A DNA stretch of 64,000 nucleotides, taken from positions 6,937-70,936 of the forward strand of contig NZ_JBHTCT010000030.1 in NCBI RefSeq assembly GCF_042665595.1, read 5' to 3'. The notes below the pieces were generated by a model. That model saw only the letters and a program-made list of their open reading frames with translations, had not been told where the DNA came from and searched no databases. The translations under genes were made by a program, and so were the position numbers. Positions 50,077 through 58,267 of this stretch are shown piece by piece (position 1 is the first letter of the stretch; each line of letters starts with the position of its first letter). Source of the DNA: Bhargavaea changchunensis. GTDB lineage: Bacteria > Bacillota > Bacilli > Bacillales_A > Planococcaceae.

Positions 50077-50525
50077 ACCGAGTGTTCCTCCATATAATCT
50101 CTCAGACGGCCACAAAGGCGGACGACCTCATCGTTATCTCCCATCGGTGCGCCCTCCCAGTCGTAGACTTCAGAGGGTCCCCAATATTCCTGCGGCGTGC
50201 CCGGATAACGCGCCACCAGATGCATGTGAAGATGGGGAACCGCATTACCCGAGACGAATGAATAGATGTGCTCGGCGTTTTCTGATTCCTTCAGGGCTTT
50301 GCTTACTCTGGCCATCGTGACGCCGAACGCCTTGGCCTCTTCAATCGTCAGGTCAGCCAGTGTAGGGGCATGCCGTTTTAAATCGATCATGATGTGGCCC
50401 AGGTAGTTCGGCCGGCCATCCCTGTCGATATGTCCGACATACACGTGCTCATCTTCATAAATCACCGCTCCGGAAGTTTCAATATTTCCTGCGTGCTTGT
50501 CGCAGATAAAGCAATCCCCCATCAT
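50073..50525 (-). CDS. HIT family protein
   Basis: A 150-residue histidine-triad protein with CFICDKHAGN at the start and the triad PHLHMHLVARYPG near residue 95. It lacks some features of HinT and is closer to the HIT-like group of nucleotide hydrolases. AAGGGGG precedes the ATG at 50525. It is the first gene of a two-gene unit with the PP2C gene, and the unit is bracketed by arrays of the same family. Confidence 0.9.
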   Translation of the reverse strand: MMGDCFICDKHAGNIETSGAVIYEDEHVYVGHIDRDGRPNYLGHIMIDLKRHAPTLADLTIEEAKAFGVTMARVSKALKESENAEHIYSFVSGNAVPHLHMHLVARYPGTPQEYWGPSEVYDWEGAPMGDNDEVVRLCGRLRDYMEEHSV

Positions 50526-50593
50526 CCCTGCCCCCTTATTTGTAGTACGGATATCCTTCTTTCTATGAGGCCGCATTTCCTTCAATGACTCAA

Positions 50594-50629
50594 AAAGCCA
50601 TCATCCGCGGCAGTTCGGATGATGGCTTT
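50594..50629. terminator. Terminator of acsA
   Basis: Stem AAAGCCATCATCCG/CGGATGATGGCTTT with an 8-base loop; on the minus strand it follows array D after acsA. Confidence 0.88.
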
Positions 50630-50642
50630 CTTCAATTTGAGC

Positions 50643-50738
50643 GAAAGTGACGAATGGCGTCTTGAAAGTGATGAAAGGGGTCGCGAAAGTGACGCATGGC
50701 TGCTTGAAAGTGACGAATCGGGCTTTGAAAGTGACGAA
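50643..50738 (+). repeat. 21-bp-period array, family D (5 units)
   Basis: GAAAGTGAYGAA-type units (one reads GAAAGTGACGCA) begin at 50643, 50664, 50685, 50706 and 50727, exact 21-bp steps. It lies between the acsA stop (50755) and its terminator. Confidence 0.92.
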
Positions 50739-50754
50739 TGCCCGATTCGGCCAA

Positions 50755-52446
50755 TTACTCTCCTACAATTGCCGCTTCTTCTGCGCGCTTGGCTTCCAGC
50801 GCCTTCAGCTCCCTGCGAAGGATTTTCCCGGAGATCACCGTTTTCGGCAGTTCTTCCATGACTTCGATCTCGCGCGGAGCGGCGTGAGCGGCGAGGCCTT
50901 TTTTAACGAAGACACGGATGTCTTCGAGCAGTTCATCCGACTCTTGGAAGCCAGGGCGGAGCGTGATGAACGCTTTGACGATTTCTCCGCGGACCGGGTC
51001 GGGCTTGCCGATGACGCCGGCTTCGCCGACGGCCGGGTGCTCGATCAGCTTGCTTTCGACTTCAAACGGGCCGATGCGTTCACCGGAGGAGTTGATCATG
51101 TCATCGTCGCGGCTCTGGAAGAAGACGTAGTCATCCTCGTCCTGGTAGGCGAGGTCGCCGGACAGGTACCAGCCTTCGTATTTGAAGTAGGCGTCAAATC
51201 GGTCTTTGTTCCCCCAGATCTCCTTCATGAGGCCGGCCCATGGGGTCTTGATCGCGAGCTGGCCGACTTCGCCGCGTGGCAGTTCCTGTCCGTTTTCGTC
51301 CAGGATGCCGACGGTGATGCCCGGGAACGGGCGGCCCATAGAGCCGGGCTTGATCGGCTCGGCCGGCAGGTTCACGATCAGGTGCCCGCCGGTCTCGGTC
51401 ATCCACCACGTGTCGTGGATGCGGACGCCGAGTTCGTTCCACGCCCAGTGGATGACTTCCGGATTCAGCGGTTCGCCGACGCTCAGGATGTGGCGGAGCG
51501 AGGACAGGTCGAACTGTTTGAGCGCGTCGCCTTTTGACAGCAGCATCCGGAAGGCAGTAGGCGCGCTGTACCAGATCGTCACGCCGAATTCCTCGATGAG
51601 GCGGTACCAGTCTTCGGCTTTGAAGCGGCCGCCTTGTATGATGACCGTCGCGCGGTTGAGCCACGGTGCGAACAGGCCGTATACGCTGCCGGTCACCCAG
51701 CCCGGGTGGGAGGTGCACCAGTAGACGTCGTCGTCCTTCACATCAAGCACCCATTTGCCCGAGACGTAATGATGGGACACGGCGCGGTGCGCGTGCAGGA
51801 CGCCCTTCGGCTTGCCGGTGGAACCGCTCGTGTAGTGGATCAGCATACCGTCTTCCGGCCCGACCCACTCGGTCAGCTCCTCGCCGGGAACCACTTCAAC
51901 TTCTTCCGCTTCAATCTCATCTGCGTATAGGACCGTTTCAAGCGACGGAATCTCTTCACGCGGGACGCGCTCGCCGAGCTCCCGATCCGTGATGAGGAGG
52001 GTACCGTTGCAGTCGTTGATCCGGTCCTTTACCGCTTCTTCCATGAAGGCCTCGAACAGCGGGCCCGCAATCGCGCCGATCTTGATGACCGACAAAATGG
52101 CGATATAGCATTCCGGTGTTTTCGGCAGGAAGACGAATACGCGGTCGCCTTTCTTCACGCCGTGCTTTTTCAGCACTCGTGCATAATGGTCCGTCTTCTC
52201 TTTCACTTCACGGAATGTCAGCGACCGGCGCTCATCACCGTTGGCGTAATGGAGGGCGATCTTGTCACCGTAGCCCTCGTCGACGTGGCGGTCGACCGTG
52301 GCGTATGCAGCGTTCACTTTTCCGGCTTTCCAGAACAGTTCACCCGATGCGTCCTCCCAGGTGAATGTGTTCCGGATCTCGTCATAGTTCTCAAGGTTAT
52401 AGTTGCCCGGCAGCGGTGCCAGGATCTTTTCTTTTACGATTGTCAT
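50755..52446 (-). CDS. acsA: Acetyl-CoA synthetase AcsA
   Basis: A 563-residue AMP-forming acetyl-CoA synthetase of the AcsA type, converting acetate, ATP and CoA to acetyl-CoA. Motif A5 is IHYTSGSTGKPKGVLHAH. The C-terminal lysine loop is VISGKILRRELK, the site of acetylation control in relatives. GWVTGSVYG and WWMTETGG are the substrate-pocket segments. GGAGGAG precedes the ATG. No acuABC genes are next to it, unlike in B. subtilis. Confidence 0.95.
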   Translation of the reverse strand: MTIVKEKILAPLPGNYNLENYDEIRNTFTWEDASGELFWKAGKVNAAYATVDRHVDEGYGDKIALHYANGDERRSLTFREVKEKTDHYARVLKKHGVKKGDRVFVFLPKTPECYIAILSVIKIGAIAGPLFEAFMEEAVKDRINDCNGTLLITDRELGERVPREEIPSLETVLYADEIEAEEVEVVPGEELTEWVGPEDGMLIHYTSGSTGKPKGVLHAHRAVSHHYVSGKWVLDVKDDDVYWCTSHPGWVTGSVYGLFAPWLNRATVIIQGGRFKAEDWYRLIEEFGVTIWYSAPTAFRMLLSKGDALKQFDLSSLRHILSVGEPLNPEVIHWAWNELGVRIHDTWWMTETGGHLIVNLPAEPIKPGSMGRPFPGITVGILDENGQELPRGEVGQLAIKTPWAGLMKEIWGNKDRFDAYFKYEGWYLSGDLAYQDEDDYVFFQSRDDDMINSSGERIGPFEVESKLIEHPAVGEAGVIGKPDPVRGEIVKAFITLRPGFQESDELLEDIRVFVKKGLAAHAAPREIEVMEELPKTVISGKILRRELKALEAKRAEEAAIVGE

Positions 52447-52460
52447 GCTGTCTCCTCCTA

Positions 52461-53189
52461 TCAGGACCGGCTCAGGTCCAGGCTTTCCAGTATGTCCGTC
52501 TTCAGTTCCGCAAGGCGGGTGCTGCCGCGTGGTCTCGGCCTTGGCTCCCCGACGTTGATTTCACTCACGACCTCACCCGGCCGTCCGCGCAGGATGACAA
52601 TCCTGTCGCACAGATATAAGGCTTCGTCGATGTCGTGGGTAACGAGCACCATCGTTGTGCCCGCCTCTTTCCAGATATCGAGCAGGAGGTCCTGCAGTTG
52701 CATCTTCGTGAAGGCGTCCAGCGCACTGAACGGTTCATCCAGAAGCAGGACCTCCGGAGAAGTGACGAGCGCGCGGGCTATTGCGACGCGTTGTGCCATG
52801 CCTCCGGACAGCTCTTTCGGATACAGATTTTCGCTGTCCCCCAGCCCGACTTTTCTGAGGATCTCGCGGCCCTTTTTCTCCTTGTCCCCGGCCTTGCTGG
52901 ACAATCCGAATGTGACGTTTTCCAGGACGGTTAGCCACGGGAATAGCCTCGGCTCCTGGAAGATGAACCCCGCGGACTCCTGCACGCCGTCCACCAATTT
53001 TCCGTTCAGTCTGATCTCTCCGTCGTAGTTTCCGTCCAGGCCAGATATCGCCCGGAGCAGCGTGCTTTTCCCGCAGCCGCTCGTACCGAGAAGGCCGATG
53101 ATCTCTCCCTCTCCCGCGGACAGGTTGACGTTCCGGACCGCTGTCTGGCCGTCGAATGTGCGGCCGACGTTTTTCAGTTCAAGTGCCAT
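52461..53189 (-). CDS. ssuB: Sulfonate/nitrate-type ABC transporter ATPase SsuB
   Basis: A 242-residue ATPase of the SsuB/TauB/NrtD family. Walker A is LLGTSGCGKSTLLRA, the signature is LSGGMAQRVAIARAL, Walker B is VLLLDEPFSAL, and the switch His is in LVTHDIDEAL. It powers the importer formed with the genes upstream. AAAGGGGG precedes the ATG, 25 bp after ssuC. Confidence 0.93.
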   Translation of the reverse strand: MALELKNVGRTFDGQTAVRNVNLSAGEGEIIGLLGTSGCGKSTLLRAISGLDGNYDGEIRLNGKLVDGVQESAGFIFQEPRLFPWLTVLENVTFGLSSKAGDKEKKGREILRKVGLGDSENLYPKELSGGMAQRVAIARALVTSPEVLLLDEPFSALDAFTKMQLQDLLLDIWKEAGTTMVLVTHDIDEALYLCDRIVILRGRPGEVVSEINVGEPRPRPRGSTRLAELKTDILESLDLSRS

Positions 53190-53214
53190 GGCCGAGGCCC
53201 CCTTTAAGCGTTTT

Positions 53215-54051
53215 TTATGATTGAACCGCGCGGTCCTGATAATGGAGTGCGCGCTCTTCGATGATTTTCAGGATCCAGTCAGACAGCTTGCCGATGACTG
53301 CGAACAGGATGATACTCGCAATGATCGTCTCGGGTGACAATGTGTTCTGGCCGACGACGAGCAGGTAGCCAAGCCCCTGGCTCGCGCCCATCAGTTCGGC
53401 TGCGACGACGAACATCCAGCCGAGACCGAGCCCGCTCCGGAGCCCGGTCAAAAACGATGGGAGCGCCGCCGGAAGAATGACCCGCGTAACCAGCTGATAA
53501 GCGTTCAGGCCGTACATGTGGCCGACTTCGATCAGCTTCCGGTCGACACCTGCAATACCGCTCACCGTGTTCAGGTAAACCGGGAAGAAAACGCCGACTG
53601 CGATCATTGTCACCTTGGACGGTTCGCCGATCCCCATCCAGAGGATGAACAGAGGCACCCATGCAAGGGACGGGATCGAGCGGAAGGCCTGGATCGTCGG
53701 GTCGAGCACATGCTCCGCCTTTTTATAGAATCCGACGACGGAACCGAGCACGACCGCGACAAGCGACCCGATCAGGAAGCCCGCGAACACCCGGTAGACC
53801 GTGATGCCGACATGGCTCCAGAGAGAACCGTCCTGCGCCATTCCGATGATGGTCGACAGGATCACGCTCGGTGCGGGCAACTGATAGGCCGGGAAAACTT
53901 CCGCCCGGCTGAGCGCTTCCCATATGATGACAAGGACCAAAGGAAGGATGCCGCCGAGCAATGCCTTTCGGACGCCTCCCGTTTTGACTTTTGCTTTATC
54001 CTTTGTCGCCTGCCGGCTTGCGCCGGGGATCGATATCGCCTGTTTCACCAT
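53215..54051 (-). CDS. ssuC: Sulfonate-type ABC transporter permease SsuC
   Basis: A 278-residue BPD-type permease with six helices. The coupling loop is GSLVAVVLGSVVGFYKKAEHVLDP and the EAA-like motif includes QAFRSIPSLAWVPLFILWMGIGE. GAGGAG precedes the ATG at 54051, 7 bp after ssuA. It is the membrane channel for aliphatic sulfonates or a related sulfur source. Confidence 0.92.
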   Translation of the reverse strand: MVKQAISIPGASRQATKDKAKVKTGGVRKALLGGILPLVLVIIWEALSRAEVFPAYQLPAPSVILSTIIGMAQDGSLWSHVGITVYRVFAGFLIGSLVAVVLGSVVGFYKKAEHVLDPTIQAFRSIPSLAWVPLFILWMGIGEPSKVTMIAVGVFFPVYLNTVSGIAGVDRKLIEVGHMYGLNAYQLVTRVILPAALPSFLTGLRSGLGLGWMFVVAAELMGASQGLGYLLVVGQNTLSPETIIASIILFAVIGKLSDWILKIIEERALHYQDRAVQS

Positions 54052-54058
54052 TTTCCGG

Positions 54059-55051
54059 TCACTCCTCTCCGATCGCCTTTTCGGCAAATGCCGGGTCGAT
54101 CAGTTCATCCGTCAGTTTCTCCACATCCGCGTCCGGCTTGATGACTTCCCCTTCCTGCAGGATCCGCCCGGCTTCGATGAGGGCATCGCGCTGCGCATCT
54201 CCTGGAACCGGTTCGGAGAAGTCGTTGCGCTCCATCTGGATTTCCGCGACTTCAAGCGGGATCTCCGCTTCTTCCGCAAGGAGCTTTGCTGCTTCTTCCG
54301 GGTTATCGATCACCCATTGGCGTGCCTTTTCGTAGGCTTCGATCACCCGCTCGACATGTTCCGGATACTTTTCCGCAAACTCTTCACGGACGTTCAGGAA
54401 GCTGTAGGTGTTGAATTCTTCATTGCGATAAAACAGCTCCGCGCCGGATTCCACTTCAAGCCGCGCCATATGCGGGTCAAGGCCCGCCCAGGCATCGACC
54501 GCGCCTGTCGTGAGGGAACTTGCGCCGTCCCCGTGCTGAAGGTTCACAATTTCCACGTCATCCGCTGACAGGCCGGCCTCATTCAACGCGCGCAGCAGGA
54601 AGATGTACGGGTCTGTACCGAGCGTCGCTGCGATTTTCTTGCCCTTCAGGTCTTCCACGCTCTCGATCGCGGAATCGGAACCTGTCACAAGTGCCGTCCA
54701 TTCCGGCTTCGAAGCGATGTAAACGTTCTGGATCGGTGCGCCGTTCGCCTTGGACATGAGTGAAGCAGCTCCGGCAGCCGAACCGAAGTCGACACTGTTG
54801 CTGTTCAGGAATTCCAATGCCTTGTTGCTGCCCTGGCTGAACGCCCACTCGACCTTGATGCCGTCCTCTTCAAACTCCTCTTCCAGCCAGCCGAACTTTT
54901 TCAGGACGAGGCTGGTCGGCGAATAGTGCGCATAGTCCACCCGGATCTTTTCCGGATTGCCGTCTTCTTCCGCGTTGGATGACGAGCATCCCGCCAGCGC
55001 CAATAGTGCCGCCGCTGCCAGTCCGAGCAGTTTGATTTTCGTGTTTTTCAT
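54059..55051 (-). CDS. ssuA: Aliphatic sulfonate-binding lipoprotein SsuA
   Basis: A 330-residue substrate-binding lipoprotein of the SsuA/NMT1 type. The lipobox LAGCS anchors Cys at about residue 20. The start of the folded domain is RVDYAHYSPTSLVLKKFGWLEEEF, with GSAAGAASLMSKANG in the typical ligand loop. GAGGGAGAGAG precedes the ATG at 55051; the frame stays open further upstream but reads into the riboswitch. Tandem SAM riboswitches upstream tie it to sulfur metabolism. Confidence 0.93.
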   Translation of the reverse strand: MKNTKIKLLGLAAAALLALAGCSSSNAEEDGNPEKIRVDYAHYSPTSLVLKKFGWLEEEFEEDGIKVEWAFSQGSNKALEFLNSNSVDFGSAAGAASLMSKANGAPIQNVYIASKPEWTALVTGSDSAIESVEDLKGKKIAATLGTDPYIFLLRALNEAGLSADDVEIVNLQHGDGASSLTTGAVDAWAGLDPHMARLEVESGAELFYRNEEFNTYSFLNVREEFAEKYPEHVERVIEAYEKARQWVIDNPEEAAKLLAEEAEIPLEVAEIQMERNDFSEPVPGDAQRDALIEAGRILQEGEVIKPDADVEKLTDELIDPAFAEKAIGEE

Positions 55052-55087
55052 GTTTTCTCTCTCCCTCTCGTGTGTATGTATGGAAAT

Positions 55088-55240
55088 AAAAAAGCTCTCT
55101 TCTAAGAAGAGAGCGCGGGTTTCCCGTCCTCTTCTTATCTCTTGGGAATTGCTTCCCACAGGAATTAGCACCTTTCCAGACATCTGTCTGGTGGTTGCCG
55201 GGCATCGTCGGGCCAGTCCCTCCGCCGCTCTTGATAAGAA
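55088..55240 (-). promoter_or_regulatory. SAM-I riboswitch (S-box), promoter-distal copy, with terminator
   Basis: On the minus strand the aptamer (55240-55131) has CTTATCAAGAGCGGCGGAGGG, GACTGGCCC, GGCAACC, GGTGCTAATTCC, and the closing AGATAAGAAGAG. The terminator (55114-55088) is GCTCTCTT/AAGAGAGC followed by TTTTTT. The P1 strand AAGAAGAG can pair with the terminator's CTCTTCTT as antiterminator, so SAM binding should stop transcription. It is the copy nearer to ssuA. Confidence 0.95.
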
Positions 55241-55267
55241 ATTATTTATTCAGTTTGACGGGATATG

Positions 55268-55422
55268 AAAAGCCTCCCTGAATGATCAGAGAGGCCGACT
55301 GTCCCGTTCTCTCTTATCTTCCCGGACAGATGGATGTCCGGCTGGATGTGGCACCTTTCAGGCATCGCCTGAAGGTTGCCGGGCTTCATCGGGCCAGTTC
55401 CCTCCGCCGCTCTGGATAAGAA
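55268..55422 (-). promoter_or_regulatory. SAM-I riboswitch (S-box), promoter-proximal copy, with terminator
   Basis: On the minus strand the aptamer (55422-55311) has CTTATCCAGAGCGGCGGAGGG, AACTGGCCC, CCCGGCAACC and AGATAAGAGAG. The terminator (55295-55268) is GCCTC.CTGA/TCAG.GAGGC followed by TTTT. It is transcribed before the other copy, so both act in series. The two differ in the P3 and P4 stems, so they are not a recent duplication. Confidence 0.95.
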
Positions 55423-55440
55423 TATTTTGATTTGATTGCC

Positions 55441-55469
55441 ATCTTACAGGAAGAATCTTCATCGGTCAA
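55441..55469 (-). promoter_or_regulatory. Promoter of the ssu operon
   Basis: On the minus strand TTGACC (55469-55464) and TAAGAT (55446-55441) are spaced by 17 bp, about 20 bp before the first S-box. Confidence 0.75.
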
Positions 55470-55521
55470 CTCGAGATTTCTAAAATGGTAAAATAGTCGG
55501 AAACCTAGGTCCTTGGACCAG

Positions 55522-56628
55522 TCAGCTCAACTTCCCTCTGGCCTCAACCGGGATTTCATCGACGACTTCGTCCCCGGAGATGAGCCAGGCGCGCTCATGC
55601 AGGTTGCACACCGGGCAGATGTGGTTCGGAATGATCCTGACTTTGGCGCCGATTTCCACCTGGCTGCTGAAACCTTCGCTGTAGATGATTGCATGCTCGT
55701 CGAACACACCATCGATGAATACATCGTCGAACTCCTTGATCTTCCCGAGTCCCTTGGTGGCCGTGATGCCGACAGACCTGGTCTGGGCGGTGATGCCCTT
55801 TGCCCCGACGTCCATGATCACACGCTCTCTTGTCGGCTTGCTGATAACGGTCGTCAATATTGTGGCGGCACAGCGGCCGTAATGGCCGAGCACATTCGAC
55901 TGGGACGCGTCCATGAACACATACGTGCCGGGCCGGATCTCCGTAATGCCATTGGGGATATCAAAGCCGAGCAGGAACGGCGGCGTCGAGCCAATGCTTA
56001 CGGTTTCCGGCTCCATTCCCTCATCCCGCGCAATTTGGGCGAACCGCAGCGTCCGGTCCGATGCTTCCTCGAACAGTTCCCGGCATTGTTCCGCGCTTTC
56101 CGCCTTGTACGTATGCCCGTCGTGGGAAAAGACCCCACGGAAATGGACGTGATCAGTGGTGCGGATCGCTTCCAAAAGTGTCCGGAAATCACTCTCCTCA
56201 ATAATCCCCGACCGCTTCTCGCCGACTTCAATCTCCACCAGCACCTGCGCCGGCTTCTGCGCACCCCGGAATACCTCTTCGATCTGTTTGATCTGGACAG
56301 GGCTGTCCACCCCGAATGAAACATCAATGGACTCAGCCAGTTTCCGGACCCGCTCGAGCTTCGTCTTGCCGACGACCTGATTGGCGATAAAAATGTCATC
56401 CAGTCCGCGTGCAGCCATCACTTCCGCTTCGCCGGTCTTGGCGACGGTGATCCCTGTCGCACCGGCTTTCTTCTGCAGCTTGGCCACATATGGCATCTTG
56501 TGCGTCTTCGTATGGGGCCGCAACTTTACCCCGTTTGCATCAGCGTACTCTTGCATCGAGCGGATGTTTTCAAGAAGAATTTCTTGGTCTATCAGTAGTG
56601 CCGGCGTGTCCAGTTCATTGACGTTCAT
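55522..56628 (-). CDS. D-threonine aldolase-type PLP enzyme
   Basis: A 368-residue enzyme of the alanine-racemase-fold D-threonine aldolase/D-serine dehydratase group. RPHTKTHKMPYVAKLQ has the PLP-binding Lys (about residue 43). The C-terminal half has HICPVCNLHERAW, which contains the metal-binding His/Cys pair used in this group. It probably cleaves D-3-hydroxyamino acids to glycine and aldehydes. GGGGG precedes the ATG. The gene stands alone. Confidence 0.88.
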   Translation of the reverse strand: MNVNELDTPALLIDQEILLENIRSMQEYADANGVKLRPHTKTHKMPYVAKLQKKAGATGITVAKTGEAEVMAARGLDDIFIANQVVGKTKLERVRKLAESIDVSFGVDSPVQIKQIEEVFRGAQKPAQVLVEIEVGEKRSGIIEESDFRTLLEAIRTTDHVHFRGVFSHDGHTYKAESAEQCRELFEEASDRTLRFAQIARDEGMEPETVSIGSTPPFLLGFDIPNGITEIRPGTYVFMDASQSNVLGHYGRCAATILTTVISKPTRERVIMDVGAKGITAQTRSVGITATKGLGKIKEFDDVFIDGVFDEHAIIYSEGFSSQVEIGAKVRIIPNHICPVCNLHERAWLISGDEVVDEIPVEARGKLS

Positions 56629-56761
56629 GTTCCCTTCCCCCTTTATATTTGAATAGTCTATTAATATTGTCTCCCAAACATGTAGCCCTTGGCAATGGAA
56701 CGGCCCGGACTGTTACAATTCCTTATACAGCACTGCCAATGAACTTAAGGGGGAATCACGA

Positions 56762-57172
56762 ATGGGGGATATCGGGGGAACCGCATTGGGGATCAAAGCG
56801 GGTGATATCATCCGTTTTGAGCGGACATTCACCAAGGAAGACGTGGAGCTGTTCACAAAAGTCTCGAAGGACGAAGGTGACCATCACGTACAGCCCGACG
56901 AACTAGACCGGCTCATCGTGCAGGGACTGCTGACGGCGACACTGCCCACAAAAGTCGGAGGCGACAACAATGTCCTTGCCCGCACGATGAACTTCGAATT
57001 CTTCCGACCTGTATTCACTGGAGACACAATCACCTGCGACGTCACCATCAAGCAGCTGGAAAAGAAAGACGAACGGAAAACTGCCATCTACGCCACATTC
57101 CACTGCGACAACCAGCATGGCAAGCAGGTGCTTGGCGGGAGTTTTGGTGGAGTGATTTTGACTGGGGAATAA
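56762..57172 (+). CDS. MaoC-like hotdog-fold protein
   Basis: A 136-residue hotdog protein resembling MaoC-type (R)-specific enoyl-CoA hydratases. FTKEDVELFTKVSKDEGDHHVQ follows the F.xxDV..F...S.D.NPxH plan, with Asp and His at the catalytic positions, but the usual NPIH is altered. MNFEFFRPVFTGDTI is the dimer strand. The native substrate is unclear. GGGGG lies 8 bp before the ATG. Confidence 0.82.
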   Translation: MGDIGGTALGIKAGDIIRFERTFTKEDVELFTKVSKDEGDHHVQPDELDRLIVQGLLTATLPTKVGGDNNVLARTMNFEFFRPVFTGDTITCDVTIKQLEKKDERKTAIYATFHCDNQHGKQVLGGSFGGVILTGE

Positions 57173-57331
57173 ATTTGCGAATACATTAAAATAATGGCTC
57201 CGGAAATGTGCCGGAGTCCTTTTATTTGGAATCAAGCCCGTCTCACCAGAATATTTTCCAGAACTTTACTTGTACACACTACATTTCATTTTGGACACCC
57301 TATTACCAACAGAGACAAAAGGAGTCCAGTC

Positions 57332-58162
57332 ATGAAAAAGAAACGAGGAAGAAGAAAGAGCACAGATACCATTGAGTTCAATATACCGCCGATATTCCTT
57401 TACGTAACCATCTTATTTTCCATGGGTGTAAGGTTGGCTTGGGAGATAAAAAATGTACATCATGATTTCCAGACAATACTTACACTCTGGCTCTTCATTT
57501 TCTTTATCATTGTTGGTTTATTTATAATTCTAGGGCTACAGAGACCTTTTTATCGTACTCGGCGTATTGAGCACTGGAGATATAGAGAAAAAACACTACT
57601 AGTCCTTTACTTCTTTTTGGTGACCATCATGGTGGGAGAAGCATTTAAATACGGTCGGTTGTTGATTCCCGTATACTTTATTTGTCTTTTTTATGTGGCT
57701 CTCTTGGCAGTAAGAAATGGGAATAAACTTTTCGAGATAAAACCCAGTATTGATCACGTCTCTCTCAAGGAGGTTGATCAGATGTCAGGAACAGAATTTG
57801 AAGTCTTCCTCTCGAAACTTTACCGGGGTTTGGGTTATAAGGTTGAAGTGACTCCTCACACGGATTTTGGGATCGACTTGATTGTCGTAAAAGATGGGAT
57901 GAGATCAGGAATTCAAGCAAAGTGCTATGGCGAAGGCCGAACTGTGGGTGTTGCAGCTGTAAATGAGGTTTGTGGAGGGGCAGGTTATTGGAACGTTCAA
58001 AATAAAGTAGTCATCACAAATCGTGTTTTTACTAAGAAGGCGATGATCACTGCACGCTCAAATAACGTTATAATGATTGACCGTAATGACTTACAAGAGT
58101 TGATTGATGACTACAACAAAATGGTGAACTCAAAGGAATATATTCCTCCTCCCTCAGCCTAA
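57332..58162 (+). CDS. Membrane-anchored Mrr-like restriction endonuclease
   Basis: A 276-residue protein. Three or four membrane helices (about residues 15-135) precede an Mrr_cat domain: GTEFEVFLSKLYRGLGYKVE, then TDFGIDLIVVKDG and IQAKCYGEGRTVG, giving Asp and QAK catalytic residues near residues 185-210. Soluble Mrr cuts methylated DNA; membrane-tethered forms are common in Bacillota with unclear role. The gene is far more AT-rich than its neighbours, which suggests transfer. AAAGGAG precedes the ATG at 57332. Confidence 0.88.
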   Translation: MKKKRGRRKSTDTIEFNIPPIFLYVTILFSMGVRLAWEIKNVHHDFQTILTLWLFIFFIIVGLFIILGLQRPFYRTRRIEHWRYREKTLLVLYFFLVTIMVGEAFKYGRLLIPVYFICLFYVALLAVRNGNKLFEIKPSIDHVSLKEVDQMSGTEFEVFLSKLYRGLGYKVEVTPHTDFGIDLIVVKDGMRSGIQAKCYGEGRTVGVAAVNEVCGGAGYWNVQNKVVITNRVFTKKAMITARSNNVIMIDRNDLQELIDDYNKMVNSKEYIPPPSA

Positions 58163-58196
58163 GATACGCAATGCGCGAGTGTTCACGTTGATACGT

Positions 58197-58206
58197 GAAA
58201 GTACAC
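58197..58206 (+). repeat. Single family-B core
   Basis: GAAAGTACAC occurs once, 34 bp after the Mrr stop and before a terminator, with a degenerate GAGTGTTCAC 20 bp upstream. It looks like a decayed or beginning array. Confidence 0.5.
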
Positions 58207-58228
58207 TACCGCGCGACGCCAACACGAA

Positions 58229-58262
58229 AAAACGCCTGTCCACACTCTCGGACAGGCGTTTT
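58229..58262. terminator. Bidirectional terminator
   Basis: Stem AACGCCTGTCC/GGACAGGCGTT with AAAA and TTTT flanks, between converging genes. Confidence 0.92.
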
Positions 58263-58267
58263 CCATA

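Noticed and set aside
49148..50738. Plasmid-type iterons or a replication origin
   Set aside because: Spacing is similar to iterons, but the arrays are scattered at many loci with different cores and no initiator gene is near.
55052..55183. 44-residue N-terminal extension of SsuA
   Set aside because: It would be read through the riboswitch terminator and upstream leader; the lipoprotein signal starts at 55051.
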